DNA of 64,000 bases from positions 1,550,001 to 1,614,000 of the forward strand of contig JASJZC010000003.1 in the NCBI GenBank assembly GCA_037178855.1, written 5' to 3'. The position numbers were made by a program, and so were the translations under genes. Below are positions 7,661 to 17,482 of this stretch, piece after piece. The notes under the pieces are model-generated. The model searched no databases and had not been told where the DNA came from. It saw nothing but the letters and a program-made list of their open reading frames with translations. This stretch comes from Oscheius sp. JU75 (lineage: Eukaryota; Nematoda; Chromadorea; Rhabditida; Rhabditidae). The stretch's first letter is position 1. Each line of letters begins with the position of its first letter.

Positions 7661-10644
7661 TGTTTGAACATAGTGTTATTACCGACATATACGAGTCAAG
7701 TCCCTGCTTATTGTAATAATATCGTTTGGGTTCAAACTTCTTAAATGTGTTTAAAAGGCATTCCAACAAGCAATTATCATCCTTTGACTTGTCTGCAGCG
7801 TCGTTTGGCGGCAGACCGACGGTCACAGTTTGTGGAATTATATTCTGAAAACTGCCATAAACGAAACCTCCCCACCCATTCCTCCGTCCAGGCCTAGGGG
7901 GAGAGAATAGCAGCTTCTTTCACTTACCGGGAAAAGGTTGCGCACAACAAGAGGTAAAGTTGGTACCAATATTAACAAGTTCAAAAGGACATAGGTGCAC
8001 TTTTGACCTTCGTATTCGTTCTGAAAGCGTGTAAAAAAATGATATTATTAGAAAACTTTCCAGTTTTAGAGATTTCTCTAAAAAATCCCTAGTTGTATGG
8101 AAGACCAAGAAGTAATCCTTCGGTCCCAACAAGTCGAAGTGTAGATATTCACCAATGTTCACATCTTCAGGTAAATCAGACGATGCGAGAAAATCTCTCA
8201 GCATAGTTTTTACCCTTGCTCGCACTTGAAGCCGACGGAGATTTTCTTTCTGAAAGATAAAAGTCGCAAATTTCAAAATCCCTAACTGATAACTTGTGAA
8301 GCAAGTTTTGTTCTTCTTTAGTGAAGCTGATGACATCGTTCGGAAGTGCTAGCAGTTTGGTAGTGTTCTCTGCATTTATAATTTCAAGATAAATTCCAGA
8401 ATATTGTGTGTAGAGTTTGTCCACAGCTACTATCCATTTCTTTAAAATCACTCGGTTCACTGTAGGTTACAATTTACCTTAAACAATGTAAAGTATTCTC
8501 GTGATTTTTTGTCTTTGAACATTTCTGTCTGCATGCTTGCAACAACTGATTGACTAATAAACACCACCAATTCGAACAGCCAGAGGAAATGAGAATACCC
8601 ATCGCATTCCGACAAAGTCTGATCAAAGTTTTTGGTGGCAATTACACGCTGAAATACCATATTTTCTACAAGCGTCACAGCTGCTGTGTAGTAAACAATG
8701 CGATAGCTTTCTTTCAGAATACTAGATATCTTGATCCATCTGTCAAATTTCAATGCTGAAGGCAGCTTTACGTCCCACATTTGAGCATTGCATACTTGAT
8801 TCCATAAGACTTGAAATTCTTCTACTGTATCCTGAAAATCTGTTGCTATACCGGAAAATTGGAACAATTTGCAGGTCTTCAAGCTTTTTGGAACTGTCCT
8901 TTTGCATTCCATCATTACCAACAGTTACCTTACTGATCTGAGCATCGTTCATAGTGCACATGTGTCGGTTGTACTCTGAGCCACATAACGAGGTTAGTTT
9001 TCCGATAAAACTATTTTCAGTTTCTATGCTAGCCTCATCAATAAGACGCTTGCACAGAACCCGAGTGTAAACTTCTAAAAATATATCTGTGTCCTCGAGG
9101 TATTTGAACAGAACCACCTGAAATACATATCAATAATACATCTATATAAATTAAACCCACAATCTGGTCTAGTAGGGCATCAAATTCGTCATCAGTTCGG
9201 ATCGACTTTTTCAACAGCTCGTCACAGTACTTGGCCAGTATCTCAGGAAACCCGTTAGGAGTGACAGGGTTTCTATTGACATAAATTTGAGCCGCTTTAT
9301 CCATCGCTTCGATTGCTTCGTAGTGGTTGTTGAAGGCTTGTTTGACCAGATCTGACTGTTGTTGAACAACTTCTTGAAGCTTGGCCACGTAGAGCATCGT
9401 ATTTTGGCCGATAGTTTCTTTGGCATGCTCAATAGCTTCGAGGCCTTCACGAGCAAAATGTTGCTCCAGGGCTTTTTGTATCTCCACAAGTTCGTCATCA
9501 TGCTCATTAAATCTGTGAACTCTGTCCCAATCGTTGGATAATTCCTCATCAAAAAACTGTTTAGATTGAATCTGGAGCAAGATCCGAGGCAAGAAGAATG
9601 GCTGAATACTTGTATCTCCTACAATTTTTAAACAGACCTTTATTAAAGAATTTTCCATGATTTTTCGAAGTTTTGGCTCAGTAGTAGGGTCAAGGTAGTG
9701 TGCACAACGGACAGCTTCATCTGTGATCCAATTGTCGACAGAGTTCAGGTATTCCGCTCGAGGTAAAGCCTCGATCTTTCGAGCTTTTGCTCTATAGTAG
9801 TCAACCGTTGTTTGCAAGAACTTATTCTCGAAGCGTTTAACATAGACGTCATCGTGAATATTTAACTCAACTGGAATGCGATAAGCAAGGCTGTAAATAA
9901 GGTCGTACCGTATGATCGAAGAACGTCTTTTATGATATCACGATCGACATTGCTTCCAGTACGTTCTTGATGTACCAGGTCAAGAACAGCGTTTGTGACC
10001 CTGATCTCAGTGTCAGTACGATGGAAAACATCCTTCCAGATCACAGAGCAAAGCTGAGCACATATATTAATAAAAAGATTATCGCTAACCTTATGTATCA
10101 AGTAAACATTGTCATTTCCTTTCTCTTGTTCGCATCTGACATAGTGTCTGTTCAAATAATTACAAATTTTATCGACTATATTTTTGGAATTGATGCGGAA
10201 GCTCTTCCAGTTCTTGTCGTAGAACGAAAGAAGATCCAATCCACTGATACGTTCGCATTGCTGATTTTAAAGTTGAAAGAAAATCTGATTTAAAACCGAC
10301 TTCAAAAATGCTAGAAACATTGCCCATAATTAATTGTTTCAGTTTTTCATATATCTGTTGCATTTGATCGCTCTCTCTGTCATCCTCTAGTTGTCTTCTT
10401 TCTTCTCCATATATCTGTTGAAGTTCTATTGCATGTTGTCGGTAAGCTTCTTGGCACATTTTGTGAACATGGCTAAATCAACACAATCCAGAAACCTGAC
10501 AGCTGAGAGATACTTGTGAAGTTCCATGAAACGTTTCGGTTTCAGACTTCCCCCATTGAAGATATTCGTCAGTCCATTTTGGAAATCAGCCCATTCTGTG
10601 TCAAAATCGTGTATTATGTGAAGTGAGCGACCGCCGCGGGACAT
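7245..10644 (-). CDS. Cullin-1-type protein with a diverged C-terminus
   Basis: The start is at 10644 (MSRGGRSLHIIHDF). The cullin-repeat half is clear: LLSFYDKNWKSFRINSKNIV, YLNRHYVRCEQEKGN, DTEIRVTNAVLDLVHQERTG, then the region with KARKIEALPRAEYLNSVDNW, GLEAIEHAKETIGQNTMLYV and EILAKYCDELLKKS, and the start of the cullin homology domain: FKYLEDTDIFLEVYTRVLCK, RLIDEASIE. Cullins are scaffolds of ubiquitin ligases: the N-terminal half binds the substrate adaptor, the C-terminal half the RING protein Rbx, and a terminal winged helix carries the NEDD8 lysine. After about 8.9 kb similarity fades, and I cannot find the neddylation motif or the terminal winged helix. The frame instead continues through small introns (for example 38 nt near 8450) into the 133-bp exon repeats. 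It may be a fast-evolving paralogue with an altered job. Confidence 0.75.
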
Positions 10645-10739
10645 TCTAAAAAAAACTTTCACAATTTTTAAAAAATGCAAAGTCAGAAGTCGAGGGCATA
10701 TACCTAAGAAGAGAGCTTCAAGTGTCTCAGAAGCCAATT

Positions 10740-11341
10740 ATTGCCAGTTACTGCGTGTGAGGTAGGGATGGGCAAATTGTGAATTTGGATATCAGCATCC
10801 GCGGATCCGCGAATATTCGAATCAGTCGTTCTACAGGAGAATGGACAAATTACAAGTTAGTCTACCGCTCCGAAGGAGACCCCCCAGGCTGGAATTAAAA
10901 AACTATCGAGTCGATTTACCCCATACTTTGGGTATAGGTTCAGAATTTTCTGTTTCCGCGGCGCAAACTTTTAGAACGATTGGATAACTCTGAATTCGTC
11001 TGCTCAGATTGGATTCTTGGACTGTAAGCCGTTTCTTATCAGAAGGAAACAATTATTATTTAAAAAAAGCGACCGCGGAAAAAAGGTGATTTGGATTGAA
11101 CAAAAATGGAACAATAGAGTTCTGTAGTCCAATTTAATGAAGCCCAAACCGCGTATGACATCATCATTTTGCGGGAGTAGTGCGTACTACGTTTTCTGGG
11201 AACTGGAGCAGAAAGCCGAATTGTGCGATAACCAGTAAAGGTAGTGCAGTGAAACAGACGCGGCTTGGGCTTACTTAAAATTGGTCTATAGAATTATATT
11301 GTACTGTTGTTGCACTGTTTTCTGTTGTCCCGTTTTGTCCA
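10740..11341. other. Intergenic, no supported gene
   Basis: This lies upstream of the cullin-type start and presumably holds its promoter. I see no TATA box that can be placed with confidence and no coding frame of note. Confidence 0.4.
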
Positions 11342-11417
11342 ATGCAAACCATCCTTCTTTTCGCAGTCGCTTTTTTAGTAATAACTCAAAGTGAATTTGA
11401 AAAGAAAATAAATCAAG
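11342..11417 (+). CDS. Possible first exon of a small secreted protein
   Basis: ATG at 11342 opens MQTILLFAVAFLVITQSEFE, a convincing signal peptide, then KKINQ and a GTAATTTTG donor. I cannot find a matching downstream exon, so this may be an isolated relic or a chance frame. Confidence 0.25.
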
Positions 11418-11654
11418 GTAATTTTGAATTTAATGTTTGTAGTAGATAAGAATGTTGCTTAGAGATCTTCCAGAGTTAAGTTTGCTGTAAAATTACTAAG
11501 TTCTGATCGAGCTTTGTTGAAAAGGGAGCTTTGTTGAAAAGGGTCGCGGACAAGACATGTGCGATGCGATCCTATCGATTTTCAATTTATCAGAGTGAGC
11601 TATCGAGATGATGCCGAGCGAATTACAACGTGATGGGGGGAAATACCTTCCAAT

Positions 11655-11830
11655 TCAACGAATTGTGTTTTAGACTCTTTGTCTGCAGTCAAAAGCTGTC
11701 TGTTGTCTTGTCAGAGTGTTTTGATATTAGTGTTGAAAGGCAATTTTGCGGACACCATGATATAGACGGACAGACGAACGGACACTACTGCGCTTTACTG
11801 AAGAAAGATTTGCATCAAAAACTCCGCAAT
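11655..11830 (+). repeat. Dispersed non-coding repeat
   Basis: ACGAATTGTGTTTTAGACT and the following GTCAAAAGCTGTCTGTTGTC match the complement of 1135-1190. Further on, TGTTGAAAGGCAATTTTGCG followed by GACACCATGA matches the complement of 62940-63035. The rest of the interval up to 12.2 kb shows no supported gene. Confidence 0.55.
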
Positions 11831-12245
11831 TTCCGACTTTACACCTCTCTCTTACAACAGCGTAACGCTGTCTGTCTGGGTGTGTGGGTTCGTTTGTGCG
11901 TAGCCGATTGTAGGTTTGGACACATGGTAACTAGAATTTTTTACCCCTACTTCGAACGAAGTTACAGAGCTTCAAAGTTTTAGAGCCAAAGTTAGTATAT
12001 TGCTAAGAGGCACCGTCGCCGCCAGCTCGAGCGCCCCTTGCATCTCGGGTTCCGCGCCTAGCTTTAAGCTTTTTCTCCCTCTTGCCCTACTTACTGTACT
12101 GAAGGCGAACGGGAGAACCAGGAGGAAATCGTGGATGTTTACTAGAGATAAGCACTGTTACAGCAATAGGCAACATATATATAGGGGCTACATAGTCATA
12201 GTTCGTCATAGGTGAGCGGCAGAGAAAGAGCAAAGGGTCTCGGGA

Positions 12246-12300
12246 GAAAACAAGCTTTTTGGAACTGTACTTTGGCATTTCATGATAACCAAAGTGAACA
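12246..12300 (-). pseudogene. Short relic of a cullin-gene exon
   Basis: The plus-strand text CAAGCTTTTTGGAACTGT followed by CATTTCATGATAACC is nearly the same as 8878-8925 inside the cullin-type gene and has the same orientation. Only some 50 bp are shared, and no splice or frame context is left. Confidence 0.5.
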
Positions 12301-12526
12301 CACTATTCAATCCATAGTTTATCATGGATTGAACCAATCTCACTTCCCGAAAGTACAAAAAAAACACTTCCTCTCTTCGCTAGTCTTTCTCAATTGTAAC
12401 CAAGGACAACACCGTTCTAGAAAGTGCGCCTATGCTCTCAACCTGTTATGATGGTTTTATTGGCCAAAGCAAGAAAGTGTAACCAGCAGAGAACAGTAGA
12501 TCGTTCTTCATTCAAACAGACAGTGT

Positions 12527-12675
12527 TTAGTAGGGAAGGGGCTCGCCAATGCGGTCATAGTATCCTCCAAACTTCTTGATCGACAGGTTAGCAAACTGTT
12601 GGACCAGACTGAAGGCCGACACGTCGACAGTGGTCGGAGTTTCCGGGCCACCGATATTAGTGCGAACCCCGCTCA
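12527..12675 (-). pseudogene. Orphan last exon of a short-chain dehydrogenase/reductase gene
   Basis: The minus strand reads GVRTNIGGPETPTTVDVSAF, a middle block, then KKFGGYYDRIGEPLPY and TAA at 12527-12529. This matches the C-terminal end of classical SDR enzymes of the nematode C-factor-like type (the substrate-loop V-x-T-x-x-GG-x-x motif, then the F-x-N/Y-x-x-G-x-x-I/L-P-F/Y terminus). The exon opens after CTGAG. I see no Rossmann TGxxxGIG exon or YxxxK exon up to 13.2 kb, so the upstream gene seems lost. Confidence 0.55.
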
Positions 12676-13224
12676 GGTATGGACTTAATCATAATGATTA
12701 TGAGGACATCGCAAATTCTGAAAGTAGCTATGACCAACCTCACTTTATCATCAAAAGCGAAAAAGGCCAAAAGCTGGAAAAGCTACAGGTAACTTCGAGA
12801 AACTTCTGCAACTATGGCACGATTTCCTCACTTTTGAAGCCAAGAGCGACAGAGACATTGCGAACCGTAGCGCCACATTCATTTCTGCGTGTGGGGAGGG
12901 GAGAGGACTGATAGTGCTCTAATCGCGCGCCCAAATTCTTTACAAGATAGAAAGTGACAGAAGCAGGGATACTTTTACAATGACTTTGTTATTAAAAATT
13001 TAAAAACTCGTCCGAACGAGCTGAAGTCATGGAAGCTGTAGAAGAAGAGGATGGTCAGAATATTCTAGAAGGCTAAGACTGTTGAAAACATTCATTTCAC
13101 GGCTGCAGGTGTCAAAGCTTTATCTGTCTTGTTGTGATAGTTCTAGCCCGTGCTAGTTTTTAGACTTCTGATTGTATTCCCTGACCCCTGTCTCTGTTAC
13201 ACTGTCCCCCACAGATCCAAAATT
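12676..13224. other. Gap without a supported gene
   Basis: Mixed AT-rich sequence. The open frame at 12.6-12.9 kb on the plus strand overlaps the antisense of the SDR exon and has no recognisable domain. Confidence 0.4.
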
Positions 13225-14097
13225 TCATTCTTTACGCGTAATTCTAAACAATGTAACATCCAGCGTCTTCTCGTAATGTATTTCTTCAACATTAAACTTT
13301 TTAGCCAACTTGACATAGAATTTTCGATCCTTTGAATATCGTATCTTGCTGGAGAAGAAGCAGATTGTCTCGGGACTCATTAGACTCTCTAGGACGGATT
13401 GCAAGGGTTCAAAAACGTCCTTGTTGTAAACAAGATCGGCTCCGAGGATGACATCAAACTGGATCTCGGAGCCTAGTTGGGGATGGACCCAGTCGAGTTC
13501 AGAGATCTGAAGACGGGACTGTTCTTCAGGGGAGAGGTTTTCAGCAGAGTTCTTCTGGAGAAGAGGGAGTCCAGATTTCTGAAAGAGTCTATACGTATCT
13601 CTGTCTCTCTATTTCTCTGTCTTCGTCTGATGTTCTCCTATCGACTCAAAACAAAGGTTAAACCAACCTGATCAGTCGCGATAACTTGCCTCGCTCCAAA
13701 CTTCGTCGCGACCAGAGAGGGCAAGCCTAGTCCAGCTCCCAGTTCCAGTACTCTCTTGTCTCGAACCAATTCTTCTGTATTTTCAAGTAAATATCGAGAC
13801 AGGACTATTGCCTGAAAATTTTAAAAGTGAAAAAAAGAGAAATGTAATTCACAGAATCCCATAGAACCCCAGCGACACCGCTGCCATTCCAATCCTGCTC
13901 CAATCGGAATTTCCAGTCTCCCATCTCTATCAGCTGTGTCTTCTCCCGAAATCTTTTTAAGACCACCTTAATTTATGCATTTCCTTTAAAATTATGTGTA
14001 AGACCTTTGAATCATTGTATAAGACCAGGGAATTGCACTGTTCTGTCATGACACCGGCTTGTAGAGACAGGAAGACGAGAAAAGTTAGAGCTTCCAT
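13225..14097 (-). CDS. METTL21-type protein lysine methyltransferase
   Basis: Four exons join well. The 5' exon starts at ATG 14097. The next has LEQDWNGSGVAGVLWDS, then AIVLSRYLLENTEELVRDK. The SAM-binding motif I is RVLELGAGLGLPSLVATKFG, followed by ARQVIATDQ. The last exon has FDVILGADLVYNKDVFEPLQ (the D/E-x-x-x-x-D-x-x-Y post-motif typical of this group) and ends DVTLFRITRKE with TGA at 13225-13227. This is the seven-beta-strand family that trimethylates lysine on chaperones such as HSP70 (METTL21A). Which paralogue it is cannot be told from the sequence alone. The donor of exon 3 opens a GAGAGACAGAG-type intron, as in several neighbours. Confidence 0.85.
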
Positions 14098-15264
14098 GAT
14101 TTTACCATATTTTCTCTCTGGAAAACTAATGAAAACTACCGATGATTTGTGATTTTAGGGGGAAGATGACAGCTGGATTGGAGGAAAAGGATCTGGAAGG
14201 TTGGTGTGAACTGTTTTCAGTAATTCTCGGTTGGAAGGGAAGCTCATTGGCGGCAGGGCGCGGTTGCATTTGACCGTGAAAAGTGAATGCCTCTCTGTTT
14301 TTAAAGCACACAAGCCATACCGGCCCTGATCGAGTAGCTTCAGTATAGACAGCCGTCTACGACGGCTTCCCTGTCTTCTCGGAAATCCGATCAACATCGA
14401 AGGCAATTAAAATTTGCAAACTGCCCGAAAAGATGCTAACGCTAAAATGTCAACTCCTTCCAGTTTATGTCAACATCTGTCAGCTTTTATGAGCTCGCTT
14501 ATATCAATTTCTGTCTGCAGCAAAAACGCAGCAATTTGTAGAAAGCGGCTCAGCCATTATTCAAGGGGATCGCATTCTTTAGGCTAACGAAGACAGCTTT
14601 TATGAACCTTTTGCCGACTTCTGTAGAGGAAGGTACAGTGAATGGAGAGGTGGGGATAATGTGAGCATCTCTGAAAAAACAATAACTGAAAAGCTGATGA
14701 CCTTGGGAAGATGGTAAATCTATTCATTGTCACATGGATTCTGTTCTAACTAACGGAGAGCCTTGTTTAAGTGAAAAGGAAAAGCACCGAGAAAGAGCGC
14801 TGACAGGCGACCCTTTGTTGTTGCTAGGGATAAGAAGAGAGCCGAATTTTAGCAAATCCTGTTATAGACAGGTTTGCAAGGTGTAATGCTAATGGTCGCC
14901 ACTTCGAACCAAGCAACCCAGGTTCGAGTCCAACTTGCGGAAATGTCTATTTCTGCACTTATTCAGACTAAAATAAGCCGAACAAACATTAAACACTCAT
15001 TCCCGTCTTTTTTATTTGCTAAAATTGAAGAAAAAATTATCAGTTTTGGACCGGGCCGCGCACCTGGCTCAGAGTCACAGTTGACGGTAAACCAGTGTGT
15101 CTGGAGAGAGTACAAAGTTCAATCAGTATAAAAGGTCAAACATTCAAAGTCTTTACGGTTAACCCTGTTCAGAGATTTGGTACTGCATCTCTACAGACCA
15201 CCAACTCCCAACCTCTTTCACGACCAAGAACCCAAAGGACCACGTCGCTAAGGTCACTCAACTT
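14098..15264. other. Intergenic; one tRNA-like stretch
   Basis: At about 14875-14941 a GCAAG...CTTGC pair encloses a B-box-like GGTTCGAGTCC and a poor cloverleaf. It is possibly a tRNA-derived relic. No protein-coding exon is supported in the rest. Confidence 0.35.
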
Positions 15265-15606
15265 ATGACAGATTCCTACAGAACAGGCTCTACGCAACCC
15301 ATAGAACAGTCTAGCCTGAGGTCAGAGGTACTTTTCTTCATTTTGTGTCTAGTCTATTGTTTCCAGGAAAAGCGAGACTTGTTCAACTTCGTCAAAAGAA
15401 GGCTTGAGGAGAAGGGGGTACACCTGGACCTGGACTGGAAGATCAGTATCGTGATCGGGAACCAGTACGTTCAGAAGAGTCTGCATCCGATAGTCGAGCT
15501 GGAGATTGAGGGAGAGAAACTTGAATTGGATATGGAAGGACTCGCTCAAATGAGACTGGCTCTGGCGAAAGCTTTGATGTCTACTGATAAGTACAGTAGC
15601 CAATAA
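15265..15606 (+). CDS. COMM-domain protein
   Basis: ATG 15265 gives a short leader, MTDSYRTGSTQPIEQSSLRS. A 39-nt stretch (15328-15366, GTACTTTTC...TTTCCAG) is most likely an intron, then KRDLFNFVKRRLEEKGVHLD, LDWKISIVIG, SLHPIVELEIEG and LAQMRLALAKALMS to TAA 15604-15606. The LDWKI core and the amphipathic last helix are typical of the COMM domain, which lets COMMD proteins dimerise in the Commander/CCC complex for endosomal sorting and copper and NF-kB regulation. The protein is only about 100 residues, nearly COMM domain alone, like the short COMMD6. An N-terminal exon further left was not found. It is tail-to-tail with the next gene. Confidence 0.7.
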   Translation: MTDSYRTGSTQPIEQSSLRSEVLFFILCLVYCFQEKRDLFNFVKRRLEEKGVHLDLDWKISIVIGNQYVQKSLHPIVELEIEGEKLELDMEGLAQMRLALAKALMSTDKYSSQ

Positions 15607-15700
15607 AGAATTCAGTCACTGTCCCCGTCATATTACATACTAGACTGGTTAAATACACGTTCATTAGAGACCCATACTGTAATCAGAATTCTTCTCCACC

Positions 15701-16116
15701 CTATGGGCTCTCTTCAGTTGTGCTAGCCGCAGTAGTCGATGTGGTCGAAGTCGGAGGGATGACACAGCTTAGAATTCCATTGACAATCCTCTTTGCAGTG
15801 TAAGGAGCACAACAGGATTGTTCCGGCCAGAGGCAGACTTTCGGTTCACAGTTTTGGGTCATGGTTGTGTTGGTAGGATCACTGAAAGAGGTATGTCTCT
15901 CTGTTTTCTTTGTCTCTTTATCACTCACTCTCAAACTCACTCGCAAAGACATCCTTCTGGCAGGCACTTTCTTTCGACCTGAACAGTTCCACACATTCCA
16001 CATTTCGCGGTACAGTTCACATTCGCAGGTCGTTCCCATTCTGTCCACGTTCCTGGACACTGGGTGGTCTGAGAATAGACGAAGACGAAGCAGGTGAAGA
16101 AGATTGCAAAGAGCAT
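15701..16116 (-). CDS. Small secreted thrombospondin-type-1-like protein
   Basis: ATG at 16116 gives a signal peptide, MLFAIFFTCFVFVYS, then TTQCPGTWTEWERP, CTAKCGMCGTVQVERKC and CLC. After an intron (with CTCACTCTC-type filler), DDPTNTTMTQNCEPKVCLW follows, then EQSCCAPY and a Thr/Ser-rich tail ending EESP with TAG at 15701-15703. The WxxW and the paired cysteines fit a divergent thrombospondin type 1 repeat as found in many nematode secreted proteins. N-glycosylation sites (NCT, NTT) and the STTSTTAAST tail suggest an extracellular, O-glycosylated product. Function is unknown. Confidence 0.7.
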
Positions 16117-17482
16117 TCTGTGAAGGAAATCTGGAAATGGTCACTTTTATATGTTCTGAGGTAGAAGGCCAAGGGATCGAAGAGCAGAGGGAGATATAAG
16201 AGAAGAATAGGGAAAGGGAATGGGGTGAGCATATGTAAATATGGGGGAGAGCTATAAACTTAGGTTGCAAAAAAATTAAGGGCCAGATCTTTGAGGCCCT
16301 AGGTAGAGAGAGAAAGAGACGGAAAGACAGTGACAGAGATACGCAAAGACAAAGAGATAGAGAAATAGAGATAGAGAGAGACAGAGAGACAGTACTTTTT
16401 GATGCACCAACTGCACCGGTAGATTGCATTGGTATCATTTAGCACCCATTTTATAGACTTATCTCTCCTCATTGATCAGTCTGGTCATCGGAAACTTTTT
16501 TTTTTTGCACGGACGAAACCTAATGAGAATAATCTGCACGAAATGAGGGCACAATCCTATCACTACGTGACCGGTAAAAACTGCTCACTGGTGTCCGAAA
16601 TAGGAAATTTGTAAGTCAGAGCAGTTGACCATTTGGTCATGTACAAGCTGCTTATATTTAACACAGTTGGCTGTCAAAATATGACCATCTCGGGTCGGAT
16701 GAGTTACCCCCCGGATTTGAACACCTGTCCTGGCTTGTTTGCCAACTATAGAGCTCACTCTGTGACAGTGAACGTCAAAATAGTTCAGGTGTCCTGGTGA
16801 CTAGCTGATCAGACACCTGGTTGGGGGAAGCCCGGAAACGAAAACAAAGTTCACAGTTGGGAAGATGATCCCTGACCCGTTTGGACAGCGGACGTCCAAC
16901 TGTTAACTGAAGCGAATCGCTTCTCAAATCTTCCCACGAGTTATCTTGACAAGATTGGATGAAACTTTGAAACAAAAAAAGGTCGCTTTTCTTGATTCAT
17001 CCTGATTAAGGTTACTCTTGGGATCTCCCCTAATTCAAACTCGTATGTCGCTGCTTTGGGCGCCAAAACTCCCTTATTCGAATGCATCCCCAACTTTATC
17101 CTTTCCCTCAGCCCATGATGGCTGTCTATATATTTAATTGATAAAAATCTTTATAAAGACTCTTGTTAGTGCGTCATCGAATCAAGTTGAACAGTTAGCT
17201 CTGAATTGTTGGTCTCCGATTGTCTCTCTGCTTTGACGGCTCTACTGGTACGTAGACGGCAGTTTCGAATGGTGAGCAATAAGTTTCGAGTGAGTCTCTC
17301 GATCTCTCTGTCACTCTGTCTCCCTGTCTCTCTCCCTCACAACTAATAGTATAGTTTCATTCGTCTATTAGTGACTCACACGTAACACTTCAAAATACAA
17401 TGGTTTCCGTACCGGTCTCACCGGAGATCACACAACTTGGTAAAAAAGAGGGTATATGACATCGACAGAGGGATTATCTATT
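16117..17482. other. Intergenic, no supported gene
   Basis: A GAGAGACAGAGA-rich block (about 16300-16395) resembles intron filler. The rest is ordinary AT/GC-mixed DNA between the divergent promoter side of the TSP1-like gene and the 3' end of the remodeller gene. Confidence 0.45.

Noticed and set aside
8440-8470. An 18-nt intron in the cullin-type gene
   Set aside because: GTAAATTGTAACCTACAG is flanked by good signals, but a 38-nt intron ending TTTTAAAG keeps the frame and fits the 36-43 nt sizes seen elsewhere.
14875-14941. tRNA gene
   Set aside because: A B box is present, but the anticodon stem and acceptor have mismatches and the A box is poor.
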